Origin: Nocardia terrae
Lineage (GTDB): Bacteria; Actinomycetota; Actinomycetes; Mycobacteriales; Mycobacteriaceae
Direction of reading: 5' to 3'
DNA length: 64,000 bases
NCBI RefSeq assembly: GCF_009760405.1
Contig: NZ_WRPP01000009.1
Span: forward strand, 186,001 to 250,000
Every line of letters begins with the position of its first letter. The stretch's first letter is position 1. Made by a program: the position numbers and the translations under genes. The notes below the pieces were generated by a model. The model ran no database searches and was not told the origin of the DNA. It saw only the letters and a list, made by a program, of their open reading frames with translations. Shown piece after piece: positions 51,425-60,623 of this stretch.

Positions 51425-52511
51425 ATGGCTGTCGAGAACGCGGTACCGGGTGGCGAAGCGAAGAACAACAAGCGGGTACTGGTGGTGGGCGCCGGGATCG
51501 CCGGGCTGGCCGCCGCGCTGCGGATGCACCAGCAGAACTGGGATGTCGTCGTCGTCGAACGCGCGCAATCCCGGCGCAGCAGTGGCTATTTGGTGAACCT
51601 GCACGGACCCGGATTCGACGCCGCGCAGCGGCTCGGGCTGCTGCCGCGTCTGACACCGCGCGATATCGGGTTGTACACCTCGATCCTGGTTCACGCGGAC
51701 GGGCGCGAGAAGTTCACGATTCCGGCCGCTGTCGCCCAAGCCGCCGTGGGGAATCGGGCACTGAGCCTGTTTCGCGGCGATCTGGAGTCGGCGCTCTACG
51801 ACACGGTGGCCGAGGTCGCCGATATCCGTTTCGGCACCACGGTGCAGGCGGTAACCCAGGACACCGACGACGTCTGGATCTGGGCCACATGGTTGGAGCG
51901 TTCCCGCTCGCGCACGCCCCCGCACACGTACCCGCAGGTGCGGGCACGACCTTCCTCGGACCCCGGCGCACGGCCGCGGTCATGAACCTGGGGCCGGATC
52001 GCTCCTCGGCGTTCTTCGCCTACCGCAGTCCCGACCCGGCCGGTGACCTCGCGCTCGGCCCCGCGCTCGCCCGAGCCTTCGGCGATCTCGGCCGGGGTGT
52101 CGCCGATGCCCTGCGCCAGCTCGAGAACGACCCTGCCTCCGCGTATTTCGACACCGTCGGCCAGGTCGTCATGGACCGGTGGAGCCGCGGGCGCGTGGTC
52201 CTGCTCGGCGACGCGGCGTGGTGTGGGACCGTGTTCGCCGGGTACGGGGCGGCCCTCGCTCTCGACGGCGCGGATCGGCTCGGTGCCGCCCTGGGAGCGT
52301 ACGGCGAGGACATCGACGCGGCGCTGGAGGCGTGGGAGGCCGCGCTGCGCCCGAAGTCCGCAAACGACAAGCACTGGCCCGCAAGGGAATAGCCCGATTC
52401 GCCCCGCCGTCCCGGATGCACGTCTGGGCCGGTGAACTGATGCTGCGCGCCATCGGCCTGCCCGGCATCCGGACTCTGATCCAACGCGCCATCCAACGCG
52501 CCAACAACTAG
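51425..52511 (+). pseudogene. FAD-dependent monooxygenase, frameshifted
   Basis: Remains of a class A flavin monooxygenase (rifampicin-monooxygenase/UbiH-like). From ATG 51425 (CAGGAG upstream) the FAD-binding N-terminus VLVVGAGIAGLAAALRMHQ reads to about 51890. It then must shift frame to continue as VGAFPLAHAPAHVPAGAGTTFLG and the second FAD motif VVLLGDAAWC. About 80-100 middle residues, including the GADG segment, seem deleted at that junction. A second shift lies at about 52353, where one G seems missing (CCGAAG for CCGGAAG); beyond it a third frame encodes ALARKGIARFAPPSRMHVWA and the true C-terminus. No intact protein is possible. Confidence 0.85.
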
Positions 52512-52622
52512 GCCAGGGTGTCGGGCAGTTCGGCAAGAGTCGACGTCCATCGCGAGGATGCCTTGTGGGGCAGCAGTTTCAGGGGCAGGCCGCCGGGTGC
52601 GGGCCGCTAGTAGGTTGTCGAG

Positions 52623-52895
52623 GTGACGGCGATCGACCTCGACAGGGTGCGGGTGCTGTTGTCCGAGCACTCTCGCTCCGAAACCTGGTGGCAGCTGCGC
52701 AGCGGGGAGGGCGGCGCACTGCTGGAGCAGGCGAGCACCCTCGCCGCGGACGCGGACCCGGAGATCGGGCGGCGGACCCGGAATGGGCTGGATCGCCTTG
52801 TCGCGGAGGAGGATCGCCGCGCACTCGGCGCCATGGTGATCGAGCACCGAATGCGTCGCGGTGCCCTGCCGATCCAGCTGTGGACATCGAATTGA
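52623..52895 (+). CDS. Small hypothetical protein
   Basis: 90 residues from a GTG. Helical, charged, with SRSETWWQLRSGEGGALL and a Trp-containing end (IQLWTSN). No signal peptide or known motif. It stands between the pseudogene and the FAD-linked oxidase gene; coding is supported mainly by length and codon pattern. Confidence 0.5.
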   Translation: MTAIDLDRVRVLLSEHSRSETWWQLRSGEGGALLEQASTLAADADPEIGRRTRNGLDRLVAEEDRRALGAMVIEHRMRRGALPIQLWTSN

Positions 52896-52950
52896 CTTGG
52901 CAGTAAATTACGGACCGTTCAATTGAGTGGAGCTCGGAGGAGTGGGCCTG

Positions 52951-54573
52951 ATGGCACGGTCGTGGTGGGGTTGGGGCAATGTCGAGGACGCCGTGACCGG
53001 ATCGGAGCGGGCCGCCCTGACCGCGCGGGTGGCGGCGCTGATGCCCCGGGCCGATCTCACCGCCCACGAGGCTCCCGCCCTGGAGTCGCTGAGTGTCGCC
53101 GCGCCGCGTGTGGCGCCGCCGGACACGTTGGCCCACTTGGCCTCCCAGGAGCTCGGCGATCGGGTGTCGCACGGGCGTGGACAGGCGTTCCGGGATGTGG
53201 TGCGCAATCTGCTCGGCCGTGTCGCCGACGTGCCCGACCTGGTGGTGCGGCCCGGCAGCGAACAAGAGGTCGCCGACGTGCTGGAGTGGTGTGCGGGTGC
53301 GGGAATCGCGGTGATCCCGTTCGGCGGAGGCACGTCGGTGGTCGGCGGTGTGGAGCCGCGGGGGCTCGGCGACTACGCGGGGGTGGTGTCGCTGGATCTG
53401 GGTCGGCTCGACCGCGTGCTCGAGGTCGATCGCACCAGCCGGGCCGCGCGGATTCAGGCGGGGATGCTGGGGCCCGCGCTGGAAGCGGCGCTGCGGCCGG
53501 AAGGTTTGACACTGCGGCACTTTCCGCAGTCGTTCGAGTTCTCGACCCTCGGCGGGTGGCTGGCGACCAGGGCAGGCGGGCATTACGTGACCGTCTACAC
53601 CCACATCGACGACCTGGTCGAATCGATGCGGGTCGTGACGCCGAGCGGGATCAGCGCATCGCGGCGGCTGCCCGGTTCCGGGGCGGGGCCCTCACCGGAC
53701 CGGATGTTCCTCGGCTCGGAGGGCACCCTCGGTGTGATCACCGAGGCGTGGATGCGGTTGCAGGACCGGCCGCGGTGGCGCGCCACCGCCTCGGTGCTGT
53801 TCGACGACTACGCCGCGGCGGTGAACGCGACCCGCGTGATCGCACAGTCGGGACTGTTCCCGACCAACTGCCGGCTGCTCGATCCGGCCGAAGCGTTCCT
53901 CAATGCCGCGACCGCCACCTCCGGCGGTGTGCTCGTGCTGGGTTTCGAATCCGCGGACCATCCCGTCGACGAGCCCATGCGGCGGGCGTTGGAGATCTGC
54001 GGTGACTGCGGCGGCAAGGCACCCGAGGCGATCACGAGCACCGACTCGTCGGGCAATGCCGTGCACGAAGGCGCGGCCGGGACCTGGCGGTCGTCGTTCC
54101 TGCGGATGCCGTATCAGCGGGACGCGCTGGCCGCGCAGTCGATGATCGTGGAGACCTTCGAAACCGCCTGCACCTGGGATCGATTCGAGCAGCTACGGGC
54201 CACCGTGCTCGACGCCGCGCAGGGCGCGTTCGCGACGCTGGGCATCACGGGCGTGGTGACGTGCCGGTTCACCCACGTGTACCCGGATGGTCCCGCACCC
54301 TATTTCGGTGTCTACGCCGCGGGCACCTGGGGCCGGACCGTCGAGCAGTGGGACGAGATCAAAGCCGCGGTGTCCGAGGCGCTGGCGAGCACCGGCGCCA
54401 CCATCACCCACCACCATGCCGTCGGCCGCGACCACCGACCCTGGTACGACCGGCAGCGGCCCGAACCCTTCGCGCGCGCACTGCAGGCCACGAAGACGGC
54501 ACTGGATCCGGCGCACATCCTCAACCCGGGCGTGCTGATCGATCCGGCCCCCCGCGGCGCGGCAAGGCGATGA
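52951..54573 (+). CDS. FAD-linked oxidase, alkyl-DHAP-synthase-like
   Basis: 540-residue VAO/PCMH-fold flavoprotein. The FAD-binding segment VIPFGGGTSVVGGVEP and the characteristic RHFPQSFEFSTLGGWLATRAGG resemble alkyldihydroxyacetonephosphate synthase (AGPS). FLGSEGTLGVITEAWMRLQ and an HHH near the C-terminus (ITHHHAVGRDHRPW) also match AGPS active-site regions. In actinobacteria such proteins may make ether lipids, but this is not established. GGAGGAG lies 8 bp before ATG 52951. The stop overlaps the TetR ATG. Confidence 0.85.
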   Translation: MARSWWGWGNVEDAVTGSERAALTARVAALMPRADLTAHEAPALESLSVAAPRVAPPDTLAHLASQELGDRVSHGRGQAFRDVVRNLLGRVADVPDLVVRPGSEQEVADVLEWCAGAGIAVIPFGGGTSVVGGVEPRGLGDYAGVVSLDLGRLDRVLEVDRTSRAARIQAGMLGPALEAALRPEGLTLRHFPQSFEFSTLGGWLATRAGGHYVTVYTHIDDLVESMRVVTPSGISASRRLPGSGAGPSPDRMFLGSEGTLGVITEAWMRLQDRPRWRATASVLFDDYAAAVNATRVIAQSGLFPTNCRLLDPAEAFLNAATATSGGVLVLGFESADHPVDEPMRRALEICGDCGGKAPEAITSTDSSGNAVHEGAAGTWRSSFLRMPYQRDALAAQSMIVETFETACTWDRFEQLRATVLDAAQGAFATLGITGVVTCRFTHVYPDGPAPYFGVYAAGTWGRTVEQWDEIKAAVSEALASTGATITHHHAVGRDHRPWYDRQRPEPFARALQATKTALDPAHILNPGVLIDPAPRGAARR

Positions 54574-55187
54574 ACGCTCCCGTGAGCCGCGCCGGCACCA
54601 AGGGTGTCCCCCGCGAACAGCGCGAACAACAACTCCTCGACATCGCCACCCTCGAATTCGGCAACCGCGGCTACGGCAACGCCTCACTCGCCGAGATCGT
54701 CTCCGCCGCAGGGGTTTCCAAACCCCTGATCTACGCCTACTTCGGCTCGCGGGACGAACTGCACGCAGCCTGTGTGCACCGGGCGGGCACGAGCCTGGTC
54801 GCCGCGGTCGCCGACGCCCAAGCAGTGCACGGCGCCGACGGCAAGGCCCTGGCCACCCTCGCCGCGATCTTCCACGCGCTCGACGGCCGCATCCAGAACT
54901 GGCGCATCATCTACGACCACACCCTCCCCCGGCCCAGCCCCGCCCACGACACCGCCCGCCACTACCAGGACGCGCTCAACGCGATGGGCTCGGCGGGTGT
55001 CGCCGAAATCCTCGCCGGAGCCGGAAACCACAGTCCCGAGGACCATTCCCTGCTGCTGACACTGTGGTTCAGCATCGTCTCCACCACGGTCTCCTGGTGG
55101 GCCGATCACCCCGAGAGCACTCCCGACGACATGACCGCGCGCTGCCTGAGACTGTTCACCGCCCTCCGGCGATCGCGCACATCGTGA
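54570..55187 (+). CDS. TetR-family regulator
   Basis: 205 residues. The helix-turn-helix is NASLAEIVSAAGVSKPLIYAYFGSRDELH. A helical ligand-binding domain follows. ATG 54570 overlaps the oxidase stop by four bases, so the two genes form an operon. It is a candidate for binding the nearby GTCAAC-N5-GTTGAC operators, although no copy lies directly before this operon. Confidence 0.9.
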   Translation: MNAPVSRAGTKGVPREQREQQLLDIATLEFGNRGYGNASLAEIVSAAGVSKPLIYAYFGSRDELHAACVHRAGTSLVAAVADAQAVHGADGKALATLAAIFHALDGRIQNWRIIYDHTLPRPSPAHDTARHYQDALNAMGSAGVAEILAGAGNHSPEDHSLLLTLWFSIVSTTVSWWADHPESTPDDMTARCLRLFTALRRSRTS

Positions 55188-55258
55188 ACGCATCGCGAAC
55201 TTATCGCCCGGCGGTTCAGGGTTGAACCCGGACCTGCTGGGCGAGAAAAGGAACGCGG

Positions 55259-56251
55259 ATGCGACGACGGGCGATGCTGCAACTCGGGGCGGGAGCCTTC
55301 GCCGCGGTGGGAGCCGCGAGCGCGGTCACGGCCTGGGAGACCACCCGCCCGGCTGATGCCGCGGTGCCCGACGACGCCGAGCTGGCCCGCGCCCTGGGCG
55401 ATTTCCGCAGCGACACCGCACTGGTCAACGGTTTCCGGATGCATTACGTGACAGGCGGTTCGGGCGATCCCGTGGTGCTGGTCCCCGGCTGGCCGACGAC
55501 CTGGTGGAGCTACCGCAAGATCATGCCCGCGCTCGCGCAACGCTATCGCGTGGTGGCGGTGGACATTCGCGGCATGGGCGGCTCGGACAAACCCTCGGGC
55601 GGGTTCGACAAGAAGACCATGGCCGGCGACATCCACGAACTGATCAGAACCCTCGGTTTCGACCGGGTCCACCTCGTCGGCCACGACATCGGATCGATGG
55701 TGGCGTTCAGCTTCGCGGCCAACCACCCCGACGCGACCCGCTCGCTGTCGCTGCTCGATGTCCTGCACCCCGACGACAGCTTCTACCGCATCCCCATGCT
55801 GCAACCGCCGGGCAGCGGGGTGAGCGTGTGGTGGTACGCCTTCAACCAAGTCCAGTCCCTGCCCGAGAAACTCCTCGCCGGGCGCGCCCGCGAGCTCATC
55901 GACTGGCACCTGGGCATCGGCCTGGTGGACCAGGCCACCATCACCGACTTCGACCGCGCCGTCGTCGCCGACCGCTACAACCGACCCGGCGCGGTCCGCT
56001 GCGCGAACGCCTGGTACCAGGGCTTCCATCAGGACATCATCGACATGCGCGCCTACCCGGAACTCACCGCGCCCACCCTGGGCCTGTGCTCCCCCATCGC
56101 CTACCCGGCCTTCCAACAGACCCTGCCCAAGCTCGCCACCGACCTGCGCGACATCATCGAAGTCGACAAGGCCCGCCACTGGCTCTGCGACGAGGACCCC
56201 GACCTGGTAATCCGTTCCCTCACAACCCATTTCGCCGCCACCACCAGATAA
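55259..56251 (+). CDS. Exported alpha/beta hydrolase, epoxide-hydrolase-like
   Basis: 330 residues. The N-terminus MRRRAMLQLGAGAFAAVGAA looks like a Tat or Sec signal. The fold has VVLVPGWPTTWWSY, the nucleophile elbow GHDIGS (Asp), and a His in KARHWLCDED. The Asp nucleophile places it with epoxide hydrolases and haloalkane dehalogenases. It is separated by 71 bp from the TetR gene. Export distinguishes it from the similar enzyme at 14242. Confidence 0.83.
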   Translation: MRRRAMLQLGAGAFAAVGAASAVTAWETTRPADAAVPDDAELARALGDFRSDTALVNGFRMHYVTGGSGDPVVLVPGWPTTWWSYRKIMPALAQRYRVVAVDIRGMGGSDKPSGGFDKKTMAGDIHELIRTLGFDRVHLVGHDIGSMVAFSFAANHPDATRSLSLLDVLHPDDSFYRIPMLQPPGSGVSVWWYAFNQVQSLPEKLLAGRARELIDWHLGIGLVDQATITDFDRAVVADRYNRPGAVRCANAWYQGFHQDIIDMRAYPELTAPTLGLCSPIAYPAFQQTLPKLATDLRDIIEVDKARHWLCDEDPDLVIRSLTTHFAATTR

Positions 56252-56557
56252 CCCAGATCCGCGGGCGAGTCGGGCGGAATCAGCCACCGCGCAAAGATCT
56301 GCTCAGGGCCGAGGGCGATCACATCAGCCCTCTCTGCCAACCCATCAGGCACCCGATCCCCCCTCGCAATGCGCGAGACTCCGCACCATCACCGCATCCA
56401 CCCCCAGAGTGGCCTTCACCAGAATGCACTGAGGTCCAGGTCTTCTCGGTGTTTCCGTTTCTGGATGCATGCTCGTCGCTGCAGGGGGTGGGTGGTGATC
56501 GGATGGACCTGAAGTGAGGAGGCTGGGCTCTCGACCCAGCCGGCCTCTCTTCCCGAT
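56252..56557. other. Intergenic stretch with terminator
   Basis: About 300 bp between convergent genes. No gene is seen. GGCTGGG (56521-56527) and CCCAGCC (56535-56541) form a perfect 7-bp stem with a 7-nt loop, the probable terminator of the dienelactone hydrolase gene. Confidence 0.6.
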
Positions 56558-57406
56558 CTAGGCGTCTTGTGCTCGTCGGACACCGACGGCTGGGTCGAGC
56601 CGGTCGTGGAGGTAGGCGAGGATTTCGTCTCGGGCCTCGAGGGTGGGGTGGCCTTCCTCGTCGACCAGGTGCGCGGTCACCACGCTGTGCGGGGTTTGGA
56701 CGATGTCGGCGAAGAACGGCGGCGGTGTGGGGTTGGCGTGCTCGCCCGAGAGGACCCGGCCGTCGAAGCGGTCGCCGAGGAGTTGGGTGTAGGCGGCGAA
56801 ACGTTGGCCGGTGCACCATTTGTCGTTGTCGAAGCGGTAGGCCAGGGCGCGCAGGTCGTCGCGTTCGAAGCGCTCGGCGATCGCCGTCGCGTCCTCGGGG
56901 GACAGCTCGAGGCCGGCGGGGTCGTCGAGTGGGAGGGACGGGTGGTTGAGGACGGGGGCGATGACCGCGGGTTCGAGGGTCATGGTGAGGGCGAAGTTTC
57001 CGGTGAAGCACATGCCGACCGCGCCCACGCCCGGGCCGCCGGATTCGGTGTGGGCCAGGCGGGCCAGGGCGCGCAGCCACACGGCCACCGGGCTGGTTCC
57101 GCCGCCGGCGAAGGCGCGGAATTCCTTGCTGATGCAGGTTTTGCGGGAGATGGGGCCGCCGAGCTCGACGGTGGGGTAGGCGCCGTCGACACCGAACAGC
57201 GACGGCACATACACGGTGAATCCCGCGTCGCGGACCCAGCGGGCGAAACGCAGTACGTCGGGGCTGATGCCGGGCATCTCGGGCATGACGATCACCGCGG
57301 GGCCGCGGCCCGCGACGTACACGGTCTTGTCGTCGCCCTCGAGGCTGATCACTCGCTGGTCGAAATCGGCGAGAGTGTCATCGGGCGTTGGGTTTTCGGA
57401 CTCCAC
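56558..57406 (-). CDS. Dienelactone hydrolase family protein
   Basis: 282-residue alpha/beta hydrolase. The nucleophile elbow reads GMCFTGNFAL, with Cys as in dienelactone hydrolases; PAVIVMPEMPGISPDVLRFA is the first strand, and the His may be in DEEGHPTLEA. Classical enzymes open dienelactone in chlorocatechol breakdown, but most actinobacterial members are uncharacterised. The GTG start lies 10 bp after the CBS gene's stop, so the two may be co-transcribed. Confidence 0.85.
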   Translation of the reverse strand: MESENPTPDDTLADFDQRVISLEGDDKTVYVAGRGPAVIVMPEMPGISPDVLRFARWVRDAGFTVYVPSLFGVDGAYPTVELGGPISRKTCISKEFRAFAGGGTSPVAVWLRALARLAHTESGGPGVGAVGMCFTGNFALTMTLEPAVIAPVLNHPSLPLDDPAGLELSPEDATAIAERFERDDLRALAYRFDNDKWCTGQRFAAYTQLLGDRFDGRVLSGEHANPTPPPFFADIVQTPHSVVTAHLVDEEGHPTLEARDEILAYLHDRLDPAVGVRRAQDA

Positions 57407-57415
57407 AGTGGGATG

Positions 57416-57844
57416 TTAGCCGTGGAGGTAGCGGACCAGGGCCTCGCGCTCGGTTTCCAGTTCGGAGATCTGGCTCTTGACCACGTCGCCGATGCTGACG
57501 ATGCCGATCATGCGGCCCTCGTCCATGACCGGCAGGTGGCGGACGCGGTGCTCGGTCATGGTGGCGTTGAGGGTTTCGACGTCGTCGTCGGGTGCGCAGG
57601 TGTGCACGGCGGCGGTCATGATCGAGGAGACGGGGGCGTCGAGCAGGTCCGCGCCGTGGCTGTGCAGTCGGCGCACCACGTCGCGCTCGGAGACGATGCC
57701 GGAGATGACCGCACCGTCGGGCGAGACGACCACCGCGCCCACATTGTGTGCCGCCAGGACTCTGAGCAGCTCGCGCACTGTTGCATCCGGTGCAATCGTG
57801 ACGACGCCGCTGCCCTTACGGCGCAGTATTTCCGAGATTCGCAT
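57416..57844 (-). CDS. CBS-pair protein, Hrp1-like
   Basis: 142 residues consisting of two CBS domains (VVTIAPDATVRELLRVLAA, then VHTCAPDDDVETLNATMTE) and a short helical tail, similar in architecture to M. tuberculosis hypoxic response protein 1 (Rv2626c). Such modules bind adenosine nucleotides and sense energy state. A DosR-like half site lies about 20 bp before ATG 57844. Ligand binding is inferred. Confidence 0.88.
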   Translation of the reverse strand: MRISEILRRKGSGVVTIAPDATVRELLRVLAAHNVGAVVVSPDGAVISGIVSERDVVRRLHSHGADLLDAPVSSIMTAAVHTCAPDDDVETLNATMTEHRVRHLPVMDEGRMIGIVSIGDVVKSQISELETEREALVRYLHG

Positions 57845-57861
57845 CTGCCCACCGCCCAACG

Positions 57862-57881
57862 CTCGGGACTATCGATGGTTA
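57862..57881. promoter_or_regulatory. Candidate DosR box
   Basis: The sequence CTCGGGACTATCGATGGTTA matches the DosR consensus TTSGGGACTWWAGTCCCSAA at 12 of 20 positions. The left half (TCGGGACTAT) is complete and the right half degenerate. It lies upstream of the Hrp1-like gene. Confidence 0.35.
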
Positions 57882-57933
57882 CCAGGATGCCGCTGATCTC
57901 CGGGCGTGAACAGCAAAGATTACGAACCGATGC

Positions 57934-58932
57934 CTAACCGGACGCGAGAGCATCGAGCGCGGATTCGATGGCGCGATGGAAGCTGGGATAGGCCAGGATC
58001 ATCTCGCGCAGCCTCGCCGTGGGGACCTGCGCGTGCACCGCGACCGCCAGCGCGCCGAGCACCTCCCCGCCCTGCGGGCCCATCGAGCACGCCCCGACGA
58101 GCACACCGCGGTCGGCGTCCTCGACGAGTTTGATGAACCCCGCATTGCCGGCCTGGTGGATCCAACCACGCACGGACGAGGGCACTTCGGTGCACCCGAT
58201 GCGAACTCGCAGCCCGGCCGCGCGCGCCTGCTCCTCGGTCATGCCGACCGCCCCGACTTCCGGATCGGTGAACGTCACCCGCGGCACCGCACGATAGTGC
58301 GCGACCTCGGTGCCGTCGCCGAGAATGTCGTGCGCGGCGATGCGCGCCTGATACATCGACACATGGGTGAACGCGCCCGCACCGGTGACATCGCCGATCG
58401 CCCACACCCCCTCGGCGGCCCGCATCCGGTTGTCCACCGGGATTGATTTCGCGGCCTCGTCGAGCCCGACCGCCCCGATTCCCAACGCCGCCAAGTCGGT
58501 TCGCCGTCCCGTGGCGACCAGCAGCCGCTCGGCCCGCAACGGCTCACCATCGTCGAGGGTGAGGGTGAACTCGCGGCCGTCGTAGCCGACCCCGGTGCCG
58601 CGCGCACCGCCGCGCACCGTGATCCCCTCCTCGGCGAACGTTTTCGCCAGCAGCTCACCGGCCTGCGGCTCGTCCTGCGGCAGCAGCCGACGCGGCACCA
58701 CCACGCTCACCCGCGCCCCGAACCGCGCGAAGATCTGCGCGAACTCCACCCCCACCGGTCCGCCGCCGAGCACGATCAGCGACCGCGGCACCTCGGTGGT
58801 CGCCACCGCCTCCCGGTTGGTCCAGTACGGCGTCCCCTCGAGCCCCGGCAGCGGCGGAACCGCCGGAGCCGTCCCGGGATTCAGCACGATGCCGCGCCCC
58901 TGACCGTTTTCTGAAGATTTGCTGATTGGCAC
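57934..58932 (-). pseudogene. NAD(P)/FAD oxidoreductase, N-terminus lost
   Basis: 332 codons from a GTG, homologous to the C-terminal two thirds of pyridine nucleotide-disulfide oxidoreductases (lipoamide dehydrogenase/mercuric reductase type, about 460 residues). The NAD-binding fold (IVLGGGPVGVEFAQIF), the second FAD segment (GVWAIGDVTGAGAFTHV) and the dimerisation domain are present. The first FAD-binding GxGxxG and redox Cys pair, about 130 residues, are missing. Family resemblance starts at about 58900; upstream codons (ISKSSENGQG) are unrelated. Probably a remnant made by a rearrangement. Confidence 0.75.
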
Positions 58933-59026
58933 GATCGGTCATAGTCGCAGCACCGAAAGGTCGGTCTGCGGCGGCTAGATTCTGCGTCGGTCGCGGGATG
59001 TGGGTCCCGGGATCGATCGAGGGGTT

Positions 59027-59072
59027 GAGGTTGTATCGCGATTCTCGTCCCGGTGGCTCGCGATACAACCTC
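59027..59072. repeat. Perfect 15-bp inverted repeat
   Basis: GAGGTTGTATCGCGA and TCGCGATACAACCTC surround a 16-nt loop, lying between the truncated flavoprotein gene and the FHA gene stop. It could terminate the FHA operon or be the relic of a mobile element associated with the truncation. Confidence 0.8.
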
Positions 59073-59079
59073 TCCGACG

Positions 59080-60183
59080 CTAACGGCCGTGCTGGGAGTC
59101 GAAGGTGAAGACCCGGCCGCCCAGCAGTAGCTGGCTGCCGGGTTCGAGGATCGTCGCGTGCCCGGGGGTGGCGCGCACCCAGTCGCTGCGGCCCGGCAAC
59201 CGGACGTGGGTGCCGTTGGCCGAACCCCGATCCATCACCTGCACATCCCATTCCACGAGCCGGATCTCCGCGTGCACCCGGGACATGCCGCCCGAGGCGT
59301 CGGGAATCCGGATCGCCTGCGCGCCGCGGCGCACCTGCTCGGAGCGCTCCGGTTCCCGCCCGATCACCAGATCGGTGTCGAGGACATAGGAGCTGCCGTC
59401 ATCGAGCAGCAGCACCCCCAGCGGCGGGCGCACCCCCTCGGTGAGCACGAGGGTCAGCTGTTCCATCCGGATCCCGCACACCGCGCAGAACGACACCCGC
59501 GGATCGTTGAGATGTCCACGCGCGCACTTGTATCCCAGCACCCGCGCCCCGGAGCCGGGAGTGGCAGTCGGTGCGGGTGTGCGCGCACCGCCGGCATCGG
59601 CTCGCCCGTTGCGCCGCGGCGGTGTGCGCAGATCGGGAATGCTGCGCCGGATCGGTGTCGGGTCCTGCTCGCCCAGCCACACCACCGCGCCCGACCCGGG
59701 CATGCGCCCGTCGCGCAGCGACCACACCCCCGGCGCCGGCAGCACCTCACGGGTCCGGTCCTCGTCGACGAAGACCGCCGCCGCCCGATCCGGTGCGGGA
59801 CTGACCACCCGGTCGACGGTGAATCCCGCGTCGCGCCCGCGCAACACCTCGCGCCGGTCCGCGCCCTCGAGCACCGCGGTCACCCCGCCGTGCAGCAACA
59901 CCGACAACCCGCGCGTGCCCGGGGTGAGCACCCCGAATTCCACCCGCTCCTCGTCCTCGCGGCTCATCAGCCAGGTGCTGACCATCCGCGCGAAGGCGCG
60001 CCCGGTGCGCCGGGTCTCGCGCGAGGCCGCATCGGCCACCATGGCCAGCAGCTGCTCGAGCACCACCACCGCCTCGGAGTCGACGCTCAGCGCCGTCGAA
60101 TCCCGGTGCGCGACAACCACGACCACGCCGTCGGTGCTGGCCACCAGATGCCGTCCCGGCACGACCTCCACCCGGCCGCTCAT
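59080..60183 (-). CDS. FHA domain and zinc-ribbon protein
   Basis: 367 residues. The N-terminal about 200 residues form a beta-rich domain (VEVVPGRHLVASTDGVVVVV), possibly a degenerate phosphatase-like fold. A Pro/Arg linker follows, then a zinc ribbon with Cys at CARGHLND and CAVCG. The C-terminal FHA domain (VIGREPER, SRVHAEIRL, DRGSANGTHV) binds phosphothreonine peptides. ATG 60183 overlaps the stop of the membrane-protein gene. A serine/threonine-kinase-linked signalling role is likely; no kinase lies in the window. Confidence 0.83.
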   Translation of the reverse strand: MSGRVEVVPGRHLVASTDGVVVVVAHRDSTALSVDSEAVVVLEQLLAMVADAASRETRRTGRAFARMVSTWLMSREDEERVEFGVLTPGTRGLSVLLHGGVTAVLEGADRREVLRGRDAGFTVDRVVSPAPDRAAAVFVDEDRTREVLPAPGVWSLRDGRMPGSGAVVWLGEQDPTPIRRSIPDLRTPPRRNGRADAGGARTPAPTATPGSGARVLGYKCARGHLNDPRVSFCAVCGIRMEQLTLVLTEGVRPPLGVLLLDDGSSYVLDTDLVIGREPERSEQVRRGAQAIRIPDASGGMSRVHAEIRLVEWDVQVMDRGSANGTHVRLPGRSDWVRATPGHATILEPGSQLLLGGRVFTFDSQHGR

Positions 60184-60623
60184 ATCACCCGGCCCCCGTT
60201 GTAGCGCCAGCGCGGCAGCAGCACCCGGATCGGACCGTTGACGAACAGCCACACCGAAAGCCAGGTCAGTGTGAAGTCGACGGCGAAGGCGAGCGCGGGC
60301 GGTCGCAGCCCGCGCGGCAGCACGATCGTCGTGTAGCGCACCAGCACCCACATGAGCAGGCCCTCGTTCACAATGGTCACCAGACCGAACAGGGTCGGCC
60401 AGTCCTTGTCCCATCGGAACTGCTGCAGCCCGTGATACAACAACTCCCACCCCACACCGACCAGTATCACCGCGATCAGCACGGTCAGGGTCACCCGATA
60501 GCCCTGCCCCACCGACAATCCCCGCATCGGCAGCAGCGGCGTCACCACGACCGCGACCAGCAACCCGATCACCCCGAGCACCAGCACCCGAGTCTGGATG
60601 CGCCCGTGCAGCGTCGGGGTCAT
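60180..60623 (-). CDS. Four-helix membrane protein, unknown
   Basis: 147 residues. Hydrophobic segments at about 14-32, 45-65, 82-100 and 110-132, with a conserved-looking LLYHGLQQFRWDKDWPTLFG loop. No family recognised. It overlaps both neighbours by four bases (ATG 60623 with the FAD-protein stop; its own stop with the FHA-gene ATG), which implies that the three proteins act as a set. Confidence 0.75.
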   Translation of the reverse strand: MTPTLHGRIQTRVLVLGVIGLLVAVVVTPLLPMRGLSVGQGYRVTLTVLIAVILVGVGWELLYHGLQQFRWDKDWPTLFGLVTIVNEGLLMWVLVRYTTIVLPRGLRPPALAFAVDFTLTWLSVWLFVNGPIRVLLPRWRYNGGRVI

